From a virus: a stretch of DNA of 34,727 nt. The DNA lies in the IMG/VR virus record IMGVR_UViG_3300005436_000023, positions 1-34,727 of that record. One strand, given 5' to 3'. This document shows, piece by piece, positions 5,370 through 11,339 of this stretch (position 1 is its first letter; the number at the start of each line of letters is the position of its first letter). The notes beneath the pieces are model-generated. The model did not search any database. It was not told the origin of the DNA and saw only the letters and a list, made by a program, of their open reading frames with translations. The translations under genes were made by a program, and so were the position numbers.

Positions 5370-5398
5370 TTGACGCATCGCATGGGATGCGCTACTAT
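5370..5398 (+). promoter_or_regulatory. Promoter of the superinfection immunity gene with internal operator-like dyad
   Basis: TTGACG (5370-5375), 17 bases, TACTAT (5393-5398). An 18-base dyad CGCATC-N6-GATGCG (5374-5391) fills the spacer, so a dimeric regulator bound there would block transcription. The dyad differs from the TGATT-type dyads elsewhere in the window, which points to a separate, possibly host, regulator. Confidence 0.75.
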
Positions 5399-5404
5399 CT
5401 TTGT

Positions 5405-5456
5405 AGGGGTGACAAAAAAGATACCGAAACACAAATATACCGATAGTGTTACCCTT
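5405..5456 (+). promoter_or_regulatory. Leader hairpin with internal ATACCGA repeats
   Basis: GGGTGACA (5407-5414) pairs with TGTTACCC (5447-5454) through one G-U, and the stem can extend by one or two pairs. The 32-base loop carries ATACCGA twice (5421-5427, 5437-5443). The stem begins at about the predicted transcript start and is followed by TTTTAATTT. It could be an attenuator, a stabilising 5' stem or a regulator-binding site. Confidence 0.55.
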
Positions 5457-5483
5457 TTAATTTATGGGAAAGGGGTTATATAA

Positions 5484-5765
5484 ATGTCTCAAGAAATTCA
5501 TGCAATATCAAATACAGTTCAGCATTCTACCGCTCATGGAATCATGGGGTTGATGATGATAATTGGATTCATTGTTTTATATAATCTTCCTTGGATTATA
5601 GCTTTAAAAAGAAAGCTTCCAAATACCTTGGCAATATTTCTTCTTGACTTCTTTTTAGGATGGTCTTTCGTTGGATGGGTTGTGGCTCTGGTTTGGGCTT
5701 GCGCTCATACAGAAGAGAGATCACCGATCAATATTACGCTGAATAATAAGGGGGATATTAAATAA
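5484..5765 (+). CDS. Superinfection immunity protein (T4 Imm-like family)
   Basis: A 93-residue membrane protein of the Imm_superinfect family. Residues 20-40 form the first membrane segment, ending in LPWIIALKRKLPN. Residues 48-73 form the second, with IFLLDFFLGWSFVGWVVALVWA, the family's hallmark. In T4 the related Imm protein sits in the inner membrane and blocks DNA entry of later-arriving phages. A charged tail follows (HTEERSPINITLNN). It has its own promoter with an operator-like dyad and a structured leader, so it can be expressed apart from the early operon, as expected of a gene that acts during lysogeny or soon after infection. The ribosome-binding site is AAAGGGG. It overlaps the next gene by TAATG. 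Confidence 0.85.
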   Translation: MSQEIHAISNTVQHSTAHGIMGLMMIIGFIVLYNLPWIIALKRKLPNTLAIFLLDFFLGWSFVGWVVALVWACAHTEERSPINITLNNKGDIK

Positions 5766-6103
5766 TGGCAGAAATAATTGAAATGACCCAACATTGGGAA
5801 AGATGTAATGGAATTGAAGATAATCGGATGGTTTTATTCTTCTGTGAAGTATGTAATGAATCATTAAGTCTTTTAAGAAAAAAAGATTCAATGTCTGGAA
5901 AGCAACAATTGTCTGAATGGTACTTTGGTGTTCACGAATGCAAGAAAAAAACATCCGAAGAAATAAGTGCTGCGCGCTGTCTTAAGGAAAAAGATGTCCC
6001 TATAACAATATGTGGAAGCTTTGAATGTGATGATGTAGAGATCAGCGTTTTTGATGAAAAGTCTGGAAAAATAATGTCGGGAACATCAAAGGCTATAAGA
6101 TAA
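5765..6103 (+). CDS. Hypothetical cysteine-containing protein coupled to the immunity gene
   Basis: A 112-residue soluble protein starting in a TAATG overlap with the superinfection immunity gene. It has a possible metal site (FFCEVCNES, residues 26-34, and HEC at 57-59). The C-terminal half is acidic with beta-strand character (CDDVEISVFDEKSGKIM). No family is recognised. The coupling suggests that it works with, or under the control of, the immunity gene. Confidence 0.6.
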   Translation: MAEIIEMTQHWERCNGIEDNRMVLFFCEVCNESLSLLRKKDSMSGKQQLSEWYFGVHECKKKTSEEISAARCLKEKDVPITICGSFECDDVEISVFDEKSGKIMSGTSKAIR

Positions 6104-6149
6104 TGATCGGCAAAGATGTATCTGCAATTTAAGCGGGAGAATTTAACGA

Positions 6150-6332
6150 ATGATTAACGAGAAAATTATTTTAAAGTTCTTAAATGAAGAAGTTGATAAG
6201 ATATCCAAAAGAGAATCTTATTATATAGAAAATATTGAAATCGTGAAAGAATGTAAGGTTGCAAAATATGTGTATTTACATCTAATAAAAAAAATAGATG
6301 ATGGATTCTTTAAGGGTGAGTTTGATGTATGA
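6150..6332 (+). CDS. Small hypothetical protein, paralogue candidate A
   Basis: A 60-residue charged helical protein preceded by GGGAG. Its C-terminal part (YVYLHLIKKIDDGFF) resembles the end of the next protein (YVKVYRAILHDIDAGVF), so the two may be diverged tandem duplicates. It overlaps the next start by 4 bases (ATGA). Function unknown. Confidence 0.55.
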   Translation: MINEKIILKFLNEEVDKISKRESYYIENIEIVKECKVAKYVYLHLIKKIDDGFFKGEFDV

Positions 6333-6532
6333 TTGATAAGGAAGATCTTAAGTTTTATATAACTAATAAGCTTCGGTATCATCATAATGCGCTTATGATG
6401 TCTGCGCAAAAAAACATAAAAATTCCTGGCCATCCAAATGATGATGGTGAAATTGCAAATAATATTTTTTGTTATGTAAAAGTATATCGTGCAATTTTAC
6501 ACGATATAGATGCAGGAGTATTTGATAAATGA
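6329..6532 (+). CDS. Small hypothetical protein, paralogue candidate B
   Basis: A 67-residue protein starting in an ATGA overlap with the previous gene and ending in an ATGA overlap with the next, so it lies in a tightly coupled string of small genes. Its C-terminal helix resembles that of the upstream neighbour. Function unknown. Confidence 0.55.
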   Translation: MIDKEDLKFYITNKLRYHHNALMMSAQKNIKIPGHPNDDGEIANNIFCYVKVYRAILHDIDAGVFDK

Positions 6533-6699
6533 AAGTCTACGCAGTTTATTCTATTCCAAAGAGTCCTGAGTATAGGCTGGAAGGATTGTTTAAAAGCAAG
6601 CAATCCGCTAAAAAATTTATTGAAGATGGTGTTTTTAAATGCTGGGAAAATCATAATAAAAGAAAATATGATATCCAAATTGAGACTATACAGGAGTGA
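6529..6699 (+). CDS. Small hypothetical protein
   Basis: A 56-residue protein (MKVYAVYSIPKSPEYRLEGL, then a helical SKQSAKKFIEDGVFKCWE). It is held by ATGA overlap to the upstream gene, and its last codons carry the GGAG ribosome-binding site of the next gene. The beta-hairpin then helix pattern recalls small phage DNA-mimic or nuclease-accessory folds, but no family is recognised. Confidence 0.55.
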   Translation: MKVYAVYSIPKSPEYRLEGLFKSKQSAKKFIEDGVFKCWENHNKRKYDIQIETIQE

Positions 6700-6701
6700 A
6701 A

Positions 6702-6950
6702 ATGACCAGTAAAGAATATGACAGAAATTATAGAATTAATATGCGAAAAAGGGGTTATGTTAGATTAGATAAATGGTGTCCTCTTGAATATAGAAAAATG
6801 ATAAAATCCGTTATTGATGTTCTTTCTTGTCATAAAGAATCACCTGAATCGGCTGTCGAATTCCGCGCAGAAATAAATGGCTTGTGTTCTGCGATTCATG
6901 ATAGGTTTGAGCGGGAGTATAATGTTGAAAATGATAAATCAGTATTTTAA
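6702..6950 (+). CDS. Small basic protein, possible ribbon-helix-helix type (copy 1)
   Basis: An 82-residue protein. The GGAG five bases before ATG 6702 makes that the start rather than GTG 6696. The N terminus (YDRNYRINMRKRGYVRLDKW) resembles the start of small MazE-like/ribbon-helix-helix proteins (R-x-R-M-R-x-x-G-x-x-x-x-x-x-W-V/C-P). The protein at 7301-7483 carries the same pattern. It may bind DNA as a dimer. The family assignment is tentative. Confidence 0.55.
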   Translation: MTSKEYDRNYRINMRKRGYVRLDKWCPLEYRKMIKSVIDVLSCHKESPESAVEFRAEINGLCSAIHDRFEREYNVENDKSVF

Positions 6951-6974
6951 TTTTTTATTGAAGGAGAGAAGTGA

Positions 6975-7280
6975 ATGTTTGAACAAAAAGAGATGAGAAA
7001 TTTGAAAATATGCGCCTCAGTAATTGTCGGGACTTTGGCTCTTACTACATTTTCAGGCGGATTTTATTTGTTATACTGTGACCACATGTTGTCGCATCCT
7101 ACTGATTTTTTTACTGGTGTTGGAATAGCTTTGGGATCTGCTGCAACGATGACTTCAATTGGTTACTGTGCTGTGAAATCAAGATTTTTTAAGCCTGAAG
7201 GGTATCATATTCAACAGAATAATAAATTAACGGAAATATCAGATAAATATGTTATTGCTCCTGCTTCAGGACTAGTTTGA
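6975..7280 (+). CDS. Two-pass membrane protein of unknown function
   Basis: A 101-residue protein with hydrophobic segments at about residues 11-34 (CASVIVGTLALTTFSGGFYL) and 45-65 (FFTGVGIALGSAATMTSIGY), then a soluble tail. AAGGAG precedes the start. Its place in the accessory region near the immunity gene suggests an envelope role such as exclusion, but no family is recognised. Confidence 0.6.
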   Translation: MFEQKEMRNLKICASVIVGTLALTTFSGGFYLLYCDHMLSHPTDFFTGVGIALGSAATMTSIGYCAVKSRFFKPEGYHIQQNNKLTEISDKYVIAPASGLV

Positions 7281-7300
7281 TTTTACGGGACTTTTTTAAA

Positions 7301-7483
7301 ATGAATCAACCAACACAAAATATTAAATCTACAAAAAAACGTAGTGATACCGCAATCCAAAGAATCTGGAAAAACAATTATACAAAAAGAATGAAAGAAA
7401 AGGGCTGGTTCTATTTATGCAGGTGGATAAAGATTGAGAGTAAAGATAAAGCAATAAAGGCTCTTGAAGAGTTAAATCGTTAA
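7301..7483 (+). CDS. Small basic protein, possible ribbon-helix-helix type (copy 2)
   Basis: A 60-residue protein. The frame extends upstream to a TTG at 7277, but ATG 7301 gives a normal N terminus. The segment NNYTKRMKEKGWFYLCRW aligns with RNYRINMRKRGYVRLDKW of the 6702-6950 protein, followed in both by a helix (AIKALEEL / MIKSVIDVL). It is probably a paralogue. DNA binding is inferred only from that resemblance. Confidence 0.5.
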   Translation: MNQPTQNIKSTKKRSDTAIQRIWKNNYTKRMKEKGWFYLCRWIKIESKDKAIKALEELNR

Positions 7484-7500
7484 ATTTATGAGGTATAAAA

Positions 7501-7806
7501 ATGCAGGAGAGACCAGATTTAAGTAAACAGAGAAAAACGATGATAAAATTTCATTCTCAAAATGAAACTCGTCAGATGTTTTTTAATAATCCAGGCAGAT
7601 TTGGCATTCCGTATTCCGCTAGTGAAGAGGCTAAATACGCGGACATATTGGCTATGGAAAATTTTATAAACGGACTTGACAAAAATAATTTTAATAGTTT
7701 GGAATATTTTTATCATATAAAATATATGTTTAAATTTATTCTGGAAATCATTAAGGACTCGAGCGAACCTGATAATCTGAAATGTGATAATAGTTTTTAT
7801 AGGTAA
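7501..7806 (+). CDS. Hypothetical protein
   Basis: A 101-residue protein rich in aromatic residues (NNPGRFGIPYSASEEAKYAD, FNSLEYFYHIKYMFKFILEI). A GAGG ribosome-binding site precedes the ATG. It is probably helical. No family is recognised. Confidence 0.55.
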   Translation: MQERPDLSKQRKTMIKFHSQNETRQMFFNNPGRFGIPYSASEEAKYADILAMENFINGLDKNNFNSLEYFYHIKYMFKFILEIIKDSSEPDNLKCDNSFYR

Positions 7807-7821
7807 CTGAAGGGAAAAACC

Positions 7822-8118
7822 ATGAATCTTTTAAACGAAACCATGAATGACTTAGATGTGCACGGTAAATTTGCTCATGACGTGTGCTTTGTTATGTGCG
7901 ATGATATCTTTATGTCTTTTGAAGATTTCAAAGAATGGGCGAAAGATATAGAATACTATGACGGATATGGAGAATGTCAAATAAGTCTGAAACTTAAGAT
8001 CGTTGGATTAGACTGGTGGTTGGAGCGTACCGAGTATAATGGTAGCGAATGGTGGGCGTTCAAGCAATTGCCCAAAAAACCGAAAACATACGGAAAAATC
8101 GTACTCGTAGCGCCTTAG
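7822..8118 (+). CDS. Phage conserved hypothetical protein (WWLER/EYNGSEWW motif)
   Basis: A 98-residue acidic protein. The block DVCFVMCDDIFMSFEDFKEW followed by LKIVGLDWWLERTEYNGSEWW is, as I recall it, a pattern found in hypothetical proteins of several phage early regions. It is the last gene before the long non-coding stretch at 8119-8419. AAGGG precedes the start. The function is unknown; its acidity would fit a DNA mimic, but that is speculation. Confidence 0.6.
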   Translation: MNLLNETMNDLDVHGKFAHDVCFVMCDDIFMSFEDFKEWAKDIEYYDGYGECQISLKLKIVGLDWWLERTEYNGSEWWAFKQLPKKPKTYGKIVLVAP

Positions 8119-8196
8119 TTTTAAGTATATTTAATGATATACTACATACTCTTGATGTATATAGCTTACAAATGACTCTTCGGAAAGACGAAGTCG

Positions 8197-8226
8197 AAAG
8201 GGGTTATGTGAGGTAGCTCCTTTTTT
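8197..8226 (+). terminator. Probable terminator of the accessory operon
   Basis: AAAGGGG (8197-8203) can pair with CTCCTTT (8217-8223), with one G-U, and is followed by three more T. It sits between the last accessory gene and the tRNA-like element. The loop is long (13 bases), so efficiency is uncertain. Confidence 0.45.
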
Positions 8227-8227
8227 A

Positions 8228-8318
8228 TGGGGGAAAATTAGGAAGTAACGCCACCTCTGTCGGATAGGTACCACCGCTCATGTCCCGTTATGGCTGGGTT
8301 CAACTCCAGCTCCCCCAC
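8228..8318 (+). ncRNA. tRNA/tmRNA-like RNA element
   Basis: TGGGGGA (8228-8234) pairs perfectly with TCCCCCA (8311-8317) as a 7-pair acceptor-like stem. GCTGG (8293-8297) pairs with CCAGC (8306-8310) to form a T-arm with loop GTTCAACT; the GGGTTCAACTCC string is shared with the 3' end of E. coli tmRNA. GTAACG (8245-8250) pairs with CGTTAT (8286-8291) where an anticodon or P2 stem would be, enclosing 35 bases with an ACCT/AGGT hairpin. There is no regular D-arm or 7-base anticodon loop, and the T-loop is one base long. It is thus tRNA-like rather than a normal tRNA: a processed RNA, a tRNA mimic, or the relic of an attachment site. Confidence 0.5.
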
Positions 8319-8380
8319 CCTTTAATTATTTAATTTAAAATCTTAACATATACAAAATATTTGCAATTTCCATTCAGAAT

Positions 8381-8394
8381 ATGATAAAAATCAA
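8381..8394. promoter_or_regulatory. Imperfect TGATT-type dyad before zinc microprotein 3
   Basis: ATGATA-AA-AATCAA, a degenerate match to the dyads at 8629 and 19513, lies 26 bases before the ATG of the zinc microprotein at 8420. It is weak on its own and listed because of the recurring pattern. Confidence 0.35.
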
Positions 8395-8419
8395 CATTGA
8401 TTAATGTCTGGAAATAAAA

Positions 8420-8611
8420 ATGTTGGAAACGATAGCATCGCTACGTAAAGAATGCGTTGAGTGTAAAAAAACATTCCATATCTGCAAATTCAGAAGATTC
8501 TCTCGAATACACCCAAAATGCAACAAGTGCCAATTGATATCTAATATTGATTATCAAAAAAATATGGCCTCTCGTGGTAATAAAATGAGATTTAACAATG
8601 GTGGAATTTGA
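8420..8611 (+). CDS. Zinc microprotein 3 (C-x2-C-x18-C-x2-C family)
   Basis: A 63-residue basic protein with cysteines C12, C15, C34 and C37 (and C22), the same spacing as the proteins at 3512-3682 and 4956-5144. The linker KKTFHICKFRRFSRIHPK is the most basic of the three, and the C-terminal tail is also basic. It is the last gene before the terminase operon and stands alone between two regulatory stretches. That is the position and size expected of a late-gene activator such as P2 Ogr, although its sequence is not recognisably Ogr. GGAA precedes the ATG. Confidence 0.7.
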   Translation: MLETIASLRKECVECKKTFHICKFRRFSRIHPKCNKCQLISNIDYQKNMASRGNKMRFNNGGI

Positions 8612-8628
8612 TTTTTTTATGGTGTAAT

Positions 8629-8679
8629 ATGATTAAAATCATATTTTATGATTGTCAATTGGTTTTGAGCCGTTATAAA
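8629..8679 (+). promoter_or_regulatory. Late promoter region with ATGATT-AA-AATCAT dyad
   Basis: A 14-base dyad (8629-8642) is followed by two readable promoters. One is TTGTCA (8652-8657), 16 bases, TATAAA (8674-8679); it scores best but would start about at the terminase Shine-Dalgarno. The other uses TATGAT (8647-8652) with the dyad in the -35 region, as for an activated promoter, and gives a leader of about 34 bases. Either way the dyad is placed to control the head and packaging operon. Confidence 0.6.
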
Positions 8680-8692
8680 AGAAAAGGCCACT

Positions 8693-9079
8693 ATGCGTCC
8701 ACAGCTTAAGATAACAGATAAAGACAGAAGAGAAATTTTTGAGATGGCATCTCGAGGAATGAGATATGCCGATATTGCGATAATCAAAGATATTTCTTTG
8801 GCAACATTAAAAAGAAGATGCAAGCGTGAGCTTTCGAGAGGCAAAAGAATTGGTATAGATGGTTTGCTTCAAACTGCTTATCACATGGCAAATGATTTGA
8901 AGAATCCGACCATGATGTGCTTTTTGTTGAAGACACAAGGTGGATTGAGAGAAAAGAGTCAAGTCAATATGACTGTCAATGAGAAGAAATCTAAAGAATC
9001 TACAAAGAGAGAAAGCATGCCAAATGATCCAATTTTGGCGGCCAAAACATACAGAGAAATTATTACGAGGACAGATTAA
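8693..9079 (+). CDS. Terminase small subunit (putative)
   Basis: A 128-residue protein with an N-terminal helix-turn-helix (DRREIFEMASRGMRYADIAI then ISLATLKRRCKREL), followed by a helical middle segment and a charged tail. This is the usual make-up of terminase small subunits, which recognise the packaging site and feed DNA to the large subunit. AAAAGG precedes the ATG. It is the first gene of the late operon, with terminase large subunit two small genes downstream, which supports the call. The sequence alone would only say DNA-binding protein. Confidence 0.7.
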   Translation: MRPQLKITDKDRREIFEMASRGMRYADIAIIKDISLATLKRRCKRELSRGKRIGIDGLLQTAYHMANDLKNPTMMCFLLKTQGGLREKSQVNMTVNEKKSKESTKRESMPNDPILAAKTYREIITRTD

Positions 9080-9265
9080 ATGGCCGCTACCGAACTAGCA
9101 GATGATGGGACTCAAATTCCCGTTTATTCAATAGCAATGGCTTTTGCTTATGTATCTGGAAATTTATCAACTATAACGATTCAATATGCGGGAAATACAT
9201 ACGTGCAAACATTTACTTATTCGGGGGCGGACGTCACGAATATCTCGCTATGGGTGAAGCAGTAA
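9080..9265 (+). CDS. Small beta-rich protein between terminase subunits
   Basis: A 61-residue protein of beta character (TQIPVYSIAMAFAYVSGNLS, TITIQYAGNTYVQTFTYSG). It begins directly after the small-terminase stop with GAGGA upstream, and overlaps the next gene's start (TAATG). It looks like a virion-surface or adhesin-like fragment rather than a packaging enzyme. No family is recognised. Confidence 0.6.
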   Translation: MAATELADDGTQIPVYSIAMAFAYVSGNLSTITIQYAGNTYVQTFTYSGADVTNISLWVKQ

Positions 9266-9747
9266 TGGTTAGCGCGGGAGAGTTTTATAAATGGCTCAGA
9301 GTTTTTAAGGTTCCTTTCGGTGGATCTACTGGTGGCGTTACAATCATTGCAGGAACCGGATTAATTGGTGGTGGTTTTGTTCCTCTTGGCGGCGCTGTTA
9401 CTCTTGCGACTGCTGGCGCAGGTTCTTCATTTATTGAGGTGACTGGCACATCTCAAGCAATGGTTTCTAACACAAGCTATTCTACAAATAATGCAGGGCT
9501 AGTAACACTAACATTGCCCACAACTTCAGTTGTAGGAGATCAAATTACCGTTTATGGAAAAGGAGCGGGCGGATGGAAAATAGCTGAAAATTCTGGCCAA
9601 CAAATTATATTGGGAGAATCTTCATCAACACCATCAACGGGAAGCTTGCAATCTACCTATAGATATGATGTTGTTAAATTGACCTGTATTACAGCAAATA
9701 CTCTTTGGACTGCTGTTTCTGAGTCAGGCAATATTTCAGTATTGTAA
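9265..9747 (+). CDS. Fibre/decoration-like protein inserted between terminase genes
   Basis: A 160-residue protein starting at the TAATG overlap (an ATG at 9250 is also in frame). After a short helical N terminus and a Gly-rich segment ([18 protein letters not shown]), residues about 55-160 form a domain seen in tail-fibre and adhesin-like proteins: [54 protein letters not shown] and [20 protein letters not shown]. That domain is normally near C-terminal receptor-binding parts of long proteins, so a stand-alone gene between the two terminase genes is unusual. It may be a head fibre or capsid decoration. It ends in TAATG overlap with terminase. Confidence 0.65.
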   Translation: MVSAGEFYKWLRVFKVPFGGSTGGVTIIAGTGLIGGGFVPLGGAVTLATAGAGSSFIEVTGTSQAMVSNTSYSTNNAGLVTLTLPTTSVVGDQITVYGKGAGGWKIAENSGQQIILGESSSTPSTGSLQSTYRYDVVKLTCITANTLWTAVSESGNISVL

Positions 9748-11339
9748 TGCCAATACCTTTCAAATTCGATTTTAAAAATCCTGATTATGTCAGTGTTTTT
9801 GAATGGAGATTGGAAAGACTAGATAGAATAAAAAAACATCCAGAAAGTATAGGATTTCTATTTCAGTTTTATAGAGATAATCCTGCTCAATTTATCATTG
9901 ACTGGGGAATGACCGCGGATCCAAGAAATGTTGAGCGTGGATTACCTGCCGTCATTCCTTTTATCCTATTTCAAAAGCAAGAAGACTGGGTTCATTGGGT
10001 AATTGAGAGATGGAAGGCACAAGAGCCAGGCATTACTGATAAGTCTCGTGAGATGGGTATGAGTTGGTTATCAGTGGCATTTGCATGCACTATGTGCTTA
10101 TTCAATGATGATTTCGTTGTGGGGTTTGGTTCTCGAAAGGAGGAATACGTCGATAAGATAGGTGATCCAAAATCATTATTCTACAAGGCGCGTCAATTTC
10201 TTTCTTTGCTTCCTTCTGTATTTACGGGCGCGTGGAATCAAAAAACAGATTCGGCTCATATGAGAATTATGCTAAGGCCAACAAACGCCGTTATGACAGG
10301 TGAGGCTGGCGATGGAATGGGTCGAGGAGATAGAACAAGTATTTATTTTGTTGATGAATCATCTCACATACAAAGACCGGAATTAATCGAAGCATCATTA
10401 TCTCAAACAACCAATTGTAGAATTGATATATCAACTCCATTCGGATTGGCTAACCCCTTCGCGCGAAAAAGATTCAGCGGAAACATTCACGTATTTTCTC
10501 TTCATTGGCGAGACGACCCTCGAAAGGATGAAGAATGGTATCAGAAAAAAATAAAAGATATTGATGATCCAATTGTCATTGCGCAAGAAATTGATCTTGA
10601 TTATTCAGCTTCCATGGAGGGAATTGTCATACCGTCAAAATGGGTTGCATCTGCAATTGACGCTCATAAGAAGCTTGGCATAAATGTCAGCGGAATCAGA
10701 AAGGCAGGATTTGATATTGCTGATGCTGGAAAAGATAAAAACGCGTTTTGTGGTCGGCATGGTTTTTTAATAGAGCATATCGAATCATGGTCTGGTAAAG
10801 GTAACGACATATATGCAAGCGTTGAAAAAGTATTTTTTAATTGTGACACTCATGATTACCCTATCGTTTTCTATGATGCTGATGGAGTCGGCGCGGGCGC
10901 GAAGGGAGATGCAAGGGTCATTAATGATAAAAGAAGCATGAATGGAGCAAGAATAATAGAGTTTGAAACATTCAGAGGATCTGGATCAGTTATTGACCCA
11001 GATAAAGAAATGGTAGCTGGAAGAACCAATCAAGACTTTTTTGAAAACCTTAAGGCTCAGGCATGGTGGTCTCTTCGACTTAGATTTCAATCAACATATC
11101 GTGCCATTGAAGAAAATCAACCATATGATATTAATGACATAATTTCAATATCATCTGAATCACCAGAATATATGAAGTTGGTTAGTGAATTATCTCAACC
11201 AACTTTTTGTCAAAGTAAAAACGGTAAATTAATGATTCAAAAAATGCCTGACGGTCAGAAATCACCCAATCACGCAGACGCCGTTATGATAGCATTTTCT
11301 CCTACTAACAGATTGGGCTGGATGAGTGATTATGATTGA
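9747..11339 (+). CDS. terL: Terminase large subunit
   Basis: A 530-residue packaging ATPase/nuclease. Walker A is the variant KSREMGMSW (99-107), common in this terminase group. Walker B with the catalytic Glu is IYFVDESSH (199-207). The nuclease core shows [13 protein letters not shown] (321-333), [11 protein letters not shown] (374-384) and a C-terminal [10 protein letters not shown], which supply the acidic metal ligands of the RNase H-like fold. It cuts and pumps DNA into the prohead together with the portal. It starts in a TAATG overlap with the preceding gene, and its end overlaps the portal start. Length is normal. Confidence 0.95.
   Translation: MPIPFKFDFKNPDYVSVFEWRLERLDRIKKHPESIGFLFQFYRDNPAQFIIDWGMTADPRNVERGLPAVIPFILFQKQEDWVHWVIERWKAQEPGITDKSREMGMSWLSVAFACTMCLFNDDFVVGFGSRKEEYVDKIGDPKSLFYKARQFLSLLPSVFTGAWNQKTDSAHMRIMLRPTNAVMTGEAGDGMGRGDRTSIYFVDESSHIQRPELIEASLSQTTNCRIDISTPFGLANPFARKRFSGNIHVFSLHWRDDPRKDEEWYQKKIKDIDDPIVIAQEIDLDYSASMEGIVIPSKWVASAIDAHKKLGINVSGIRKAGFDIADAGKDKNAFCGRHGFLIEHIESWSGKGNDIYASVEKVFFNCDTHDYPIVFYDADGVGAGAKGDARVINDKRSMNGARIIEFETFRGSGSVIDPDKEMVAGRTNQDFFENLKAQAWWSLRLRFQSTYRAIEENQPYDINDIISISSESPEYMKLVSELSQPTFCQSKNGKLMIQKMPDGQKSPNHADAVMIAFSPTNRLGWMSDYD

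Larger units (their letters stand above)
8119..8419. other. 301-base non-coding region with terminator, tRNA-like RNA and dyad
   Basis: No coding frame of any merit. In order it holds a possible -10 (TATACT 8138-8143) inside an ATATAC/GTATAT inverted repeat, a small TTCG/CGAA hairpin near 8180-8192, a terminator-like hairpin (8197-8226), a tRNA-like element (8228-8318), AT-rich sequence, and an imperfect TGATT-type dyad (8381-8394). Confidence 0.65.

Noticed and set aside
8119-8419. Attachment site based on the tRNA-like 3' half
   Set aside because: No integrase is visible nearby, and phage genes continue on both sides. It is kept only as an alternative for the tRNA-like element.
8652-8679. 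TTGTCA-N16-TATAAA as the sole terminase promoter
   Set aside because: Its start would fall within the Shine-Dalgarno of the terminase small gene; the TATGAT alternative with the dyad upstream is kept alongside.
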